Assembly (NCBI RefSeq): GCF_008704205.1
Contig: NZ_VXLC01000023.1
Location: 186,001 to 250,000, forward strand
Length of the DNA stretch: 64,000 bases
Direction of reading: 5' to 3'
From: Nocardia colli
GTDB lineage: Bacteria; Actinomycetota; Actinomycetes; Mycobacteriales; Mycobacteriaceae
Shown here: one piece after another, positions 10,460 through 18,254 of the stretch
Position numbering within the stretch: the stretch's first letter is position 1
How the letters are laid out: each line of letters opens with the position of its first letter
Notes under the pieces: model-generated
What the model was told of the DNA's origin: nothing
The model's database searches: none
The model's input: the letters and a program-made list of their open reading frames with translations, nothing else
Position numbers and translations under genes: made by a program

Positions 10460-11203
10460 CCATTCGCCTCTCGAGTAACAACAAGTTCAACTACTGATCC
10501 GCAACGGGACCCAGCCACACCAGCCAGCGATTGGTACTCACTGACGTCCCCCTCATCGCCCCCACCCATCACAAACGGGACATGACCGCGCCAAATCACG
10601 AGTACGGCCGCCGTGGTGTCCCGTTCGCGATCAGAGTGCGCGCCAAACGGGACATGGCCGCGCCGAATCGCGAGTGGGGCTGTCGTGGTGTCCCGTTCGC
10701 GAGTGGAGTGTGCGGCGAACGGGACATAGCTGTGGTGGCCGCCGCGATGCCTGCGCGCAATCGCGTCGAGTGCCTGGGATCTGCCAACGAATGTGGCTGC
10801 GACAGGTTGTGAGTGGGCGCCGTGGAGTCCCGTCCCCCGCTCGTGCCGACCGTGAACGGGGCATGGCTGCGCCGAATCGCGGGTGGGGCCGCCATAGTGT
10901 CCCGTTCGCGAGCGGTGTTGAAACTGGATAGGACTGGCTGAGCCGGATCGCGGGTAGACCCGCAGCAGTTCCGCTCGCACCGGTGTCGGGTGCCTGAGAT
11001 CGGTGCGAGCCATGGCGGCGACCAGAAACGAGTAGGTACACGCCGAAGTCCTTTCGCGGGTGGAGTGCGCGGCGAACGGGACACAGGTCTGCCAACGAAC
11101 GTGGCTGCGACGAATTGGGAGTGGACGTTCCGTGGAGTCCCGTTCGCTGGGCGTGCCCGCAGTAAGAGGGACAGGACTGCGCCAGATCGCGAGTGGGGCT
11201 GCT

Positions 11204-11415
11204 GTGGTGTCCCGTTCGCGGGTGGGTTGTGCGTCGGAGGGTATGTGCGGCAACGCGATGTGATGCCAGGGATGGCGGGTAATCCCGCCGCTGTGATGCG
11301 CGCCGACGGAATGTCGTTGCGGCAGGTTGGTGAGTAGGCCCTCGGCGGCGTCCCGCTCGCTGTCATCGCAGATCGCGAACGGGACATGGCTGCGCCAAAT
11401 CGCGAGTGGGGCCGC
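11204..11415. repeat. 212-bp direct repeat, copy A
   Basis: Near-identical to 11578-11789 at an offset of 374 bp, with five differences by my count. It contains a segment unlike the 72-bp units, with TGCGGCAACGCGATGTGATG and GCGGGTAATCCCGC. A recent duplication inside the array. Confidence 0.85.
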
Positions 11416-11577
11416 CGTGCGGTCCCGTTCGTGAGCTGAGTGCGCGTCAGACGGGACATGGTCGCGTCGACTTGTGAGTGGGGCTGTCGTGGTGTCCCGT
11501 TCGCGGGTGGAGTGTGCGGCGAACGGGAGACGGGTCTGCCGACGAATGTGGCTGCGACGGGTTGGGATGGGCGTTCC

Positions 11578-11789
11578 GTGGTGTCCCGTTCGCGGGTGGG
11601 TTGTGCGTCGGAGGGTATGTGCGGCAACGCGATGTGATGCCAGGTATGGCGGGCAATCCCGCCGCTGTGATGCGCGCCGACGGAATGTCGCTGCGGCAGG
11701 TTGGTGAGTAGGCCCTCGGCGGCGTCCCGCTCGCTGTCATCGCAGACCGCGAACGGGACATGGCCGCGCCAAATCGCGAGTGGGGCCGC
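11578..11789. repeat. 212-bp direct repeat, copy B
   Basis: Partner of 11204-11415. A further shared block, around GAGCTGAGTGCGCGTCAGAC, occurs near 11433 and again near 11969 (offset 536 bp), so several rounds of duplication have shaped the array. Confidence 0.85.
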
Positions 11790-12107
11790 TGTGGTGTCCC
11801 GTTCGCGCGTGGGGAGCGCGTCCGACGGGACACGGGTCTGCTAACGAATGTGGCTGCGACGGATGGGGAGTGGGCGCTCGGCGGAGTCCCGTTTGCCGGG
11901 TGTGCCCGCAGTGAGCGGGACAGGACTGCGACAGATCGCGAGTGGGGCCGCCGTGCGGTCCCGTTCGTGAGCTGAGTGCGCGTCAGACGGGACATGGTCG
12001 CGTCGACTTGTGAGTGGGGCGCTGTGGTGTCCCGTTCGCGAGCAGGGTGTGCGTCGGACGGGACTTGGTTGTGGTGGATTGGGAGGAGGGGGTTGCTGGG
12101 GGTGGGG

Positions 12108-12977
12108 TCATGGGGTGGGCTCGCGGGGGGTGATCAGGAGGTGGGGGTGGCCGGTTTTTGGGTGTGGGATGCGGAGGGCGTGGACGCCGAAGACCTCGTC
12201 GACTACTTCGGGGGACAGGGCGTCGGGGGGTGGGGTGAGGGGGTGGGCGGTGCCGTTGTGTAGCACCAGGATTCGGTCGCAGTAGCGGTCGGCCAAGGCT
12301 AGGTCGTGTAGGGCCATGATGACGGTGCGGTTCAGTGTGCGGGTCTTGGCGAGGAGGTCGAGGCTGTGGGTGATGTCCAGGTGGTTGGTGGGTTCGTCCA
12401 GTAGCAGGATCGGGGTGTTCTGGACGAGGGCTCGGGCTAGGAGGACGCGTTGGCGTTCGCCGCCGGAGAGGCGGTGGACCGGGCGGTCGGCGAAGCCGGT
12501 GAGGTCGACGGTGGCCAGAGCTTCTTGGACGACCTGCTGTTCGTGCGGTGAACCGGCTCCCCACGGCGGGAGGTATGGCGTAAGGCCCAGCGCGACAACC
12601 TCGCCCGCGCGCAGGTCGGCGGGTGGGCGTTCGTCCTGCGCCACCATGGCGACGGTGCGTGCTCGGCGGCGTGCCGACATCTGGTGCAGGACTTGCCCGT
12701 TCGCGATCACGTCGCCGCGTACGGGTCGCCGCACTCCGGCGAGCGTCTGTAGCAGTGTGGTTTTCCCGGTGCCGTTCGGGCCGACGATCCCGATGGTCTC
12801 GCCGGCCTGGATCGCGAAGGTCACATCGGTGACCACGGTCCGTCGGCCGGCAGCGCACGCGAGCCCGCGTACCTCTAATGCCCCGGCATCGCTTCGCGTT
12901 TCGACTGCTGCACCATTGCCGCGTGCTGCGTCTGACCTGCGATCGAGTCGTGCTCGATGATCGTTGCGCAGGTTCAT
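12108..12977 (-). CDS. ABC importer ATPase (BtuD/FecE type)
   Basis: Energises uptake with the adjacent permease. The 289-residue protein has Walker A GPNGTGKTT near residue 70, Q-loop VAQDERPP, signature LSGGERQRVLLARAL, Walker B ILLLDEPTNHLD and the switch His in ALHDLALADRYCD. An unusual N-terminal extension of about 33 residues, rich in Arg/Asp/Ala, precedes the domain. The start overlaps the permease stop by four bases (ATGA), so the two are translationally coupled. The 3' end is very G-rich on the forward strand. Confidence 0.93.
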   Translation of the reverse strand: MNLRNDHRARLDRRSDAARGNGAAVETRSDAGALEVRGLACAAGRRTVVTDVTFAIQAGETIGIVGPNGTGKTTLLQTLAGVRRPVRGDVIANGQVLHQMSARRRARTVAMVAQDERPPADLRAGEVVALGLTPYLPPWGAGSPHEQQVVQEALATVDLTGFADRPVHRLSGGERQRVLLARALVQNTPILLLDEPTNHLDITHSLDLLAKTRTLNRTVIMALHDLALADRYCDRILVLHNGTAHPLTPPPDALSPEVVDEVFGVHALRIPHPKTGHPHLLITPREPTP

Positions 12978-14005
12978 GATTCACCGAACCGATAACGCCG
13001 ACGCCCCATCAGGATCAGGAAGGCGGGCGCGCCGATGAGCCCGGTCAGCACACCAACGGGGATTTCCGTGGGGCGAACCAGGATTCGGGTGGCAGCGTCG
13101 GCGACGACGAGGAACAGCGCCCCGCAGAGAGCGCAGGCGGGCAGCAGCGTGCGGTGACGCGGCCCGACCAGCAGGCGGGCGGCGTGCGGGACGACCAGTC
13201 CGACGAAACCGATGCCGCCGGAAACCGCAACGAGCACCCCGACCAGCACCGCAAGCAACAGGAACAGTCCGATGCGCAGCTCCTTGACCGGAACCCCCAG
13301 CGACGCAGCGGTATCCGCACCGACGGTCAACGCATCGAGCCACCCACTCGCCACGAGCAGCGCAACCCCCGCGACCACGACCACACTGAGCGGCAACGCG
13401 ATTCGCGTCCAGTCCGCCCCCGCGAGACTGCCGAGCAACCAGAACAACACCGACTGAGCCGCAGCCGGATCCGGCCGACGAAAGATGAGATAACTGCTCA
13501 ACGCCGCGAACGCGGATCCGAGCACCGTCCCAGTGAGCACCAACCGCAACGGCGTCAACCCACCCTGCGCGACCGCGATCAGGAACACCAACCCCGCCGC
13601 GACGAACGCCCCGGCCAACGCCCCGCCGGACAACGCCCACACCCCGGCACCAGCGAACAACCCCGAAGTAATGACCGCGGCCGCCCCCACACCAGCCCCC
13701 GAAGACACCCCGAGCAGATAGGGATCGGCAAGCGGATTCCGCACCAACGTCTGCATCGCCGCCCCGGCCAACGCCAACCCCGCCCCGACGATCGCCGCCA
13801 GCACCGTCCGCGGCACCCGCAACTGCCAGACGATGGTGTCGAGCCCGAAATCAGTAGGCGCCTGCCCGGTGACCCGATGCCGCAGCACCTCCACCACCGA
13901 GGAAACCGGCAGCGTCTCCGCCCCGAACCCGGTGGCAAGCACCATCGCGCAGATCAGCAGTACCCCGAGCAAGGGGAAGATGAGCGCCGAGCGCACACGG
14001 CTCAT
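12974..14005 (-). CDS. ABC importer permease (BtuC/FecCD family)
   Basis: A multi-helix inner-membrane permease of 343 residues with the FecCD landmarks LRVPRTVLAAIVGAGLALAG, QTLVRNPLADPYLLGVSSGA, GIGFVGLVVPHAARLLVG and the C-terminal PTEIPVGVLTGLIGAPAF. ATG 14005 gives a normal N-terminus (MSRVRSALIFPLLG) behind GAGG. An in-frame ATG at 14083, with its own GGAG, would add the 26-residue hydrophilic peptide MSERSERIM and so on; see the leader entry. A cobalamin riboswitch upstream suggests corrinoid transport. Confidence 0.92.
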   Translation of the reverse strand: MSRVRSALIFPLLGVLLICAMVLATGFGAETLPVSSVVEVLRHRVTGQAPTDFGLDTIVWQLRVPRTVLAAIVGAGLALAGAAMQTLVRNPLADPYLLGVSSGAGVGAAAVITSGLFAGAGVWALSGGALAGAFVAAGLVFLIAVAQGGLTPLRLVLTGTVLGSAFAALSSYLIFRRPDPAAAQSVLFWLLGSLAGADWTRIALPLSVVVVAGVALLVASGWLDALTVGADTAASLGVPVKELRIGLFLLLAVLVGVLVAVSGGIGFVGLVVPHAARLLVGPRHRTLLPACALCGALFLVVADAATRILVRPTEIPVGVLTGLIGAPAFLILMGRRRYRFGES

Positions 14006-14083
14006 GCCTGCACCTCGCTGGCGCTCGGTTCCGGCATGCGCCGAGGCGCGCTGGCACATGATTCGCTCGCTGCGCTCGCTCAT
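14006..14083 (-). other. SERSER leader element before the importer permease
   Basis: Reading on the reverse strand, ATG 14083 (preceded by GTGGAG, 14091-14096) opens MSERSERIM. The element ends with CCGAGCGCCAGCGAGGTGCAGGC directly before the permease ATG. Its first 25 and last 30 bases match the elements before priA (46192) and trpA (57303). Here the SERSER frame runs into the permease, while the frame encoding the family's C-terminal peptide (EPSASEVQA) ends at the TGA overlapping the permease start, which indicates an internal shift of frame. Confidence 0.7.
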
Positions 14084-14125
14084 CGGTAATGCTCCACAGG
14101 CAAGTCGCGGCCTCTCCAGAGTTGT

Positions 14126-14214
14126 CCTGGCAGGGGAGGTCTGACTCTCGCCGGTGAGGGCGATCACAGTGGCGCGACCGTTCCGGTTTCGCACCGGATT
14201 CTCGCACCTGCCAG
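14126..14214 (-). ncRNA. Compact cobalamin riboswitch
   Basis: On the reverse strand the RNA shows the landmarks of the cobalamin family. P1 arms CCTGGCAGG (14214-14206) and CCTGCCAGG (14134-14126) pair perfectly. Between them come GAGAATCCGGTGCGAAACCGG, then CGGTCGCGCCACTGTGA, and near the end the B12-box-like GCGAGAGTCAGACCTCCCCTGCC (shown here in parts of the family consensus AGYCAGG..ACCTGCC). The peripheral P7 region of long versions is missing. It lies about 30 nt before the ribosome-binding site of the SERSER leader, so it probably controls translation of the permease-ATPase operon in response to B12. The rest of 14215-14312 is promoter space shared with the divergent hydrolase. Confidence 0.87.
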
Positions 14215-14299
14215 GGATGACGGAGGAACTCTACCGGTCGGTCGGGTTAGTGCCGTCGCCAGGGTTGTGCGGGGAATGGCGACCATCCACACCCTTACG

Positions 14300-14305
14300 T
14301 ACGGT
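14300..14305 (+). promoter_or_regulatory. -10 hexamer of the hydrolase gene
   Basis: TACGGT ends 7 nt before the ATG at 14313; no Shine-Dalgarno sequence is visible, so a leaderless mRNA is likely. Confidence 0.5.
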
Positions 14306-14312
14306 GGGATAG

Positions 14313-15482
14313 ATGTCGCCGTTCGATGACCGGCACCCGTCCACTGTCTCGGACTGGGACGACGCGCGACGCAAAGCCCGGCTACGGGACACCAGCCTGT
14401 GGCACGAGTGGAAGACGTTGCGCCGGACCAGGTCGGCAGTGCTGCGGGTGGTCGTGCTGCTCGCTGCCGTACTCGTCGTTTTCGCCCAGTACCTGACCTT
14501 CGATGTCGAACCGGAGCAAGCCCGCCTGGCGCGCACCGACCCCGCGATCCTGCCCGTCGCCGCCCCGGCCGACCCCAAGAACTGGGACACCGTGGTGGTG
14601 GACATGGTCGGCCTCGGCGGCCTGGACGCCAGCTCGACCGCCGCCGCGCTGCCCTCGCTGCGCGGAATGGGCGTGGTGTGGGCGATCCGCTACGACAACG
14701 AAGGTATCGACACCAAGGTGATCGCCGACCTGATCGTGCGCGCCGCCGAGCTGTCCGGGCTGAAGAACGTCGTGCTGGTCGGGCACAGCATGGGCGGCGT
14801 GATCGCGCTGGAGGTCGCGAAACACATCCACCTCGACAGCGACCGCCGCCTGGTCGGCGTGATCCTGGACTGCACGCCCGTCGACTTGAACGCGGTCCGC
14901 CCGGAAAGCCGCGGCGCGGGCGAGGACATGGTGCGCTGGATGCGCTGGCTGCCCGGTGCGCGCGAGAGCCGGCTGCTGCGGCTCGCGGTGGAAACCTATG
15001 CGCGCCGGGATCGTTTCCTGTCCGACGGCGGCGGTGGCATCCCGCCCGGCATCCGCTTCGCCAAGCTCGGCGAGGTACTGCGAGAAGTGTTGCGGGAGAA
15101 GATCTTCTCCCGCAACGCGGCCAGCAACGGCCTGATCGAGGCGCAGTTCACCGCGATCGTGGCCGGCGGCGCGACGGGCGATCTGCACGCGCTGGCCGCG
15201 CCGGCCGACGGAAAGCCGCGCCCCGCTATCGTTTTCATCCGGCCGCGCGATCCGGACCGGGACCGGGTGGTCGACGTCGAGTACTCGCATCGGGTGCTGA
15301 TCGAGGAGTCCGGCGGCGTGGATGGCACACTGTCGGTGGTGCTCGCGCGAAACACCGGGCACGCCAACCCGATGCAGCGGCCGGTCGAGTACAACACCTT
15401 CATCGATCAGCAGATCCTGCCGTTCATCCAGCGCTATCAGGCGCAGGTGCGGGAGACGGCGGTCGCGGCCGCGCCGCGCTGA
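14313..15482 (+). CDS. Membrane-anchored alpha/beta hydrolase
   Basis: A 389-residue protein with a cytoplasmic N-terminus, one transmembrane helix (about residues 44-62, VLRVVVLLAAVLVVFAQYL) and an extracytoplasmic alpha/beta-hydrolase domain. The nucleophile elbow is GHSMGG (Ser159), and a late His in ARNTGHANP is a plausible triad member. The substrate is not evident. It is divergent from the riboswitch-controlled importer and lies 86 bp upstream of the ssu operon, separated by a weak hairpin. Confidence 0.8.
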   Translation: MSPFDDRHPSTVSDWDDARRKARLRDTSLWHEWKTLRRTRSAVLRVVVLLAAVLVVFAQYLTFDVEPEQARLARTDPAILPVAAPADPKNWDTVVVDMVGLGGLDASSTAAALPSLRGMGVVWAIRYDNEGIDTKVIADLIVRAAELSGLKNVVLVGHSMGGVIALEVAKHIHLDSDRRLVGVILDCTPVDLNAVRPESRGAGEDMVRWMRWLPGARESRLLRLAVETYARRDRFLSDGGGGIPPGIRFAKLGEVLREVLREKIFSRNAASNGLIEAQFTAIVAGGATGDLHALAAPADGKPRPAIVFIRPRDPDRDRVVDVEYSHRVLIEESGGVDGTLSVVLARNTGHANPMQRPVEYNTFIDQQILPFIQRYQAQVRETAVAAAPR

Positions 15483-15523
15483 TACCGCATCGGGCGCCGG
15501 GACGGGCAGTTCGAACCAGGCTG

Positions 15524-15553
15524 AGACAAACGGTGTTCGGGCCGGTTTTGTCT
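15524..15553 (+). terminator. Weak hairpin between hydrolase gene and ssuA
   Basis: AGACAAA (15524-15530) pairs with TTTGTCT (15547-15553), followed by TGTTTG. The short stem and poor U-tract make it only a possible terminator. Confidence 0.3.
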
Positions 15554-15568
15554 TGTTTGAATCCGTCT

Positions 15569-16663
15569 ATGTACCGACCACGCACGTTTTTGTTCGGCCG
15601 CCCAGGCCGCACCACCGCCGCATTGCTCGCCGTGGCAGCCGTTGCGACCCTCGGACTCACCGGCTGCTCGAACAACGACAAGCCGGTCGGTCCCGTCGCC
15701 GCGGACACGCCACTGCCCGTTGAAGTTCCGGCTGGAACCAAATTAGTCCTCGCAGACCAGTCCGAACGCCTGCAACAGGTGCTCCGGATCTCCGGCGAGC
15801 TGGACAAGCTGCCGTTCAAGGCGGAGTTCGCCAATTTCGTCGGCGGCCCGGCCATTCTCGAGGCCTTCCGCGCCGAAGCCGCCGACGTGGCGTGGGTGGG
15901 CGACGTCCCGCCGATCCACGCGCTGATCGCCGGGCAGGACGTACCGATCGTCGCGGCCTATCAAACCAGTCCGGCCGCGCTGAAACTCGCTGTCGCGCCG
16001 GGCAAATCGGTGAGCACGCTCGCGGATCTCAAGGGCAAGAAGATCGCCTACGCCGAGGGCACCGCCCAGCAGGCGGCGGTGCTGCGCGCGCTGGACAAGG
16101 CCGGGCTGAAAACCGGTGACGTGCAACTGGTCCGGTTGCAGCTGGCGGAGTTCCTCGACGCCGTGCGCACCGCGCAGGTCGACGTCGCCCCGCTGATCGA
16201 GCCGAATGTCACCCGGCTGCTGCGGACTCCGGGCGCCTCGCTGATCCCGGACTCGCAGACCGAAGGCATCTATGGCGGCCTCGGTTACCTGTACGCGCGG
16301 CGCGCGGTGACCCAGGATCCGGCCAAGGCGGCCGCGACCCGCGCGCTGGCCGCCGCGTTCGTCCGCGCCAATCAGTGGGTCAACACCCATCAGGACGAGT
16401 GGGCGCGGAAGTACTACGTGGAGAACCAGAAGGTCAGCCCAGAAGATGCCAAGCGCATCGTCGATTCGCTCGGTCTGTTCACCTTCCCGCACCTGGACCA
16501 GCAGCTCATCGCCCGCCAGCAGGCCACCATCGACGCCATCGACAAGGCCGGTGAACTGCCGAAGAAGGTGCAGGCGGCCAAGGGCTTCGACCTGCGCTAC
16601 GACGCCGCGATCACCGAGGCGGTCACCCAGAGCGGCGCCGCGTTCGCACCGAAGGAACGCTGA
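15569..16663 (+). CDS. ssuA: Sulfonate/nitrate-type ABC substrate-binding lipoprotein
   Basis: Binding lipoprotein of the SsuA/NrtA/TauA family, 364 residues. The lipobox LTGC falls at about Cys32. Family blocks include GGPAILEAFRAEAADVAWVGDVPPIHA, LADLKGKKIAYAEGTAQQA and a C-terminal helical region. It is the first gene of a four-gene operon with overlapping junctions. TTGAAT lies 6 nt before the ATG and no ribosome-binding site is seen, so leaderless initiation is possible. The DszA/NtaA-like monooxygenase at the operon end supports organosulfur uptake rather than nitrate. Confidence 0.85.
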   Translation: MYRPRTFLFGRPGRTTAALLAVAAVATLGLTGCSNNDKPVGPVAADTPLPVEVPAGTKLVLADQSERLQQVLRISGELDKLPFKAEFANFVGGPAILEAFRAEAADVAWVGDVPPIHALIAGQDVPIVAAYQTSPAALKLAVAPGKSVSTLADLKGKKIAYAEGTAQQAAVLRALDKAGLKTGDVQLVRLQLAEFLDAVRTAQVDVAPLIEPNVTRLLRTPGASLIPDSQTEGIYGGLGYLYARRAVTQDPAKAAATRALAAAFVRANQWVNTHQDEWARKYYVENQKVSPEDAKRIVDSLGLFTFPHLDQQLIARQQATIDAIDKAGELPKKVQAAKGFDLRYDAAITEAVTQSGAAFAPKER

Positions 16664-17517
16664 TGGCGACGGTAGACGCCGGGGTATTTCACCGGCTCGG
16701 AAGCCGCACCGCGCCGACGCTGGCCAAGCGCAAGCCGGCCCGGCCGTGGCTCGGACCGGGACGGCCGATTCCGTTCGGCGCCGCCATCGGGCCGACGCTG
16801 CTGATCCTCGCCTGGGTCATCGGATCCGCCTCCGGCACCTTGGATCCGGAGACCTTGCCCGCGCCGTGGACGGTCGCCTCGACCGCCGGTGACCTGATCG
16901 CCGACGGCAGGCTGCAATCCAATCTGCTCACCTCGGTGCAGCGGGCCGGTATCGGCTTGGTCATCGGTGTGCTGGTCGGTCTGGTGCTCGCGCTCGTCGC
17001 GGGACTGAGCCGGATCGGTGAAGCGTTGGTGGACGGGCCGATTCAGATCAAGCGCGCGATTCCGACGCTCGCGCTGATCCCGCTGTTCATCGTGTGGTTC
17101 GGCATCGGGGAGGAGATGAAGCTGCTCGTCATCACGACGAGCGTGGCGATCCCGATCTACCTGAACACCCACGCCTATCTGCGCAGCGTCGACTCCAGGT
17201 ATGTGGAACTCGCTCAGACGGTGGGCCTTTCGCGCTGGGGCTTCATCCGGCGGATCGCGCTGCCCGGCTCGCTGCCCGGCTTCTTCACCGGACTTCGCCT
17301 CGCGGTCACCATCGCCTGGCTGGCCCTGGTCGTGGTGGAACAGGTGAATGCCACCAGCGGCATCGGCTACCTGATGACGCAGGCCCGCACCTACGGGCAG
17401 ATCGACGTGATCGTGGTCGGGCTCGTGATCTACGGCCTGCTCGGACTTTTCGGTGATCTCGCCGTGCGCGCGGTGGAAAGGAAGGCGCTGTCATGGCGAC
17501 AGACATTGGGGGACTGA
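16663..17517 (+). CDS. ssuC: Sulfonate-type ABC permease
   Basis: Inner-membrane permease of the SsuC/TauC family, 284 residues. It has about six helices and the EAA loop typical of BPD transporters (ELAQTVGLSRWGFIRRIALPGSLPGF). Its ATG overlaps the ssuA TGA (TGATG), and its 3' end overlaps ssuB by 25 bases, so all are coupled. The hydrophilic N-terminus (about 45 residues) is longer than usual. Confidence 0.9.
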   Translation: MATVDAGVFHRLGSRTAPTLAKRKPARPWLGPGRPIPFGAAIGPTLLILAWVIGSASGTLDPETLPAPWTVASTAGDLIADGRLQSNLLTSVQRAGIGLVIGVLVGLVLALVAGLSRIGEALVDGPIQIKRAIPTLALIPLFIVWFGIGEEMKLLVITTSVAIPIYLNTHAYLRSVDSRYVELAQTVGLSRWGFIRRIALPGSLPGFFTGLRLAVTIAWLALVVVEQVNATSGIGYLMTQARTYGQIDVIVVGLVIYGLLGLFGDLAVRAVERKALSWRQTLGD

Positions 17518-18254
17518 ACGTCGTCCGGACGCGCGAGTTGCGTCGCGGGTTCGGCGAGCGAGTCGTGTTGCAGGACATCGACCTCGACATCGCGCGCGGG
17601 GAATTCGTTGCCCTGCTCGGCCGGAGCGGCTCGGGCAAGAGCACGTTGCTGCGGGCGCTGGCGGAACTGGACTACGACGTGCCGGGTTCGGGCGAGCTGA
17701 CCGTGCCCGCCGAACGTGCCGTGGTGTTCCAGGATTCGCGGCTGCTGCCGTGGATCCGGGTGCTCGACAATGTGATCCTCGGTCTGAGCGGGAGCAAGGC
17801 CGCCGAGCGTGGCCGGGCCGCGCTGGCCGAGGTCGGTCTGGCCGGCCGGGAAAAGGCTTGGCCCAGGCAGCTTTCCGGCGGCGAGCAGCAGCGGGTCGCG
17901 CTGGCTCGTTCGCTGGTGCGGGAGCCGGAGCTGTTGCTGGCCGACGAGCCGTTCGGCGCGCTCGACGCGCTCACCCGGATCAAGATGCACGCGCTGCTGC
18001 AAGACCTGTGCGCCAAGCATCGGCCCGCCGTCCTGCTGGTCACCCACGACGTCGACGAGGCGGTGCTGCTCGCCGATCGCGTCCTCGTGCTCGACGAGGG
18101 CCGCATCGCCGTCGACCAGCGCATCGATCTGGAACGTCCACGCAGGCACAGCGATCCGGGCTTCATCCGGCATCGGTCGCTGTTGCTCGCCAGCCTCGGC
18201 GTCGGTTCGACCGACCTGCCGAGCCGTCACGAAGAAGAGAAGCAAGCCTCATGA
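17493..18254 (+). CDS. ssuB: Sulfonate-type ABC ATPase
   Basis: A 253-residue ATPase of the SsuB/TauB family: Walker A LLGRSGSGKST, Q-loop VFQDSRLLPW, signature LSGGEQQRVALARSL, Walker B LLLADEPFGALD and switch THDVDEAVLLADR. The start (GGAAAGGAAGG behind-spaced ATG) lies inside ssuC, and its stop overlaps the next ATG. QDSRLLPW is typical of sulfonate/taurine ATPases. Confidence 0.92.
   Translation: MATDIGGLNVVRTRELRRGFGERVVLQDIDLDIARGEFVALLGRSGSGKSTLLRALAELDYDVPGSGELTVPAERAVVFQDSRLLPWIRVLDNVILGLSGSKAAERGRAALAEVGLAGREKAWPRQLSGGEQQRVALARSLVREPELLLADEPFGALDALTRIKMHALLQDLCAKHRPAVLLVTHDVDEAVLLADRVLVLDEGRIAVDQRIDLERPRRHSDPGFIRHRSLLLASLGVGSTDLPSRHEEEKQAS

Larger units (their letters stand above)
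10560..12075. repeat. Array of 72-bp inverted-repeat units, about 1.5 kb
   Basis: The stretch from 10460 to 12107 has no credible gene. It is filled by units that open with (GA)ACGGGACA and close, 42 bp later, with TGTCCCGT(TC), so each unit can fold through about 10 paired bases. Between the arms lies a conserved core containing GCGCC(A/G)AATCGCGAGTGGGGC. The first three units start at 10575, 10647 and 10719, exactly 72 bp apart; later units are diverged, shortened or interrupted by other repeated segments. Because 72 is a multiple of three, all reverse frames stay open and would be miscalled as genes. The array lies between the ATPase and binding-protein genes of one importer. Confidence 0.9.

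Noticed and set aside
10456..11995. Several open reading frames of 150-340 codons on the reverse strand
   Set aside because: They arise because the 72-bp units contain no reverse-strand stops and 72 is divisible by three. The peptides are Arg/Pro/Thr-rich repeats with no domain, and two or three overlapping frames look equally coding.
10560..12075. Possible CRISPR array
   Set aside because: Repeats are long, imperfect and internally palindromic, with no unique spacers of constant length and no cas genes nearby.
14399..15568. Forward extension of the ssuA frame through the hydrolase gene
   Set aside because: It is a frame shadow of the hydrolase; the lipoprotein signal peptide of SsuA starts at 15569.
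17453..18250. Forward extension of the monooxygenase frame through ssuB
   Set aside because: Shadow of ssuB, which carries all ATPase motifs in another frame; the monooxygenase N-terminus starts at 18251.
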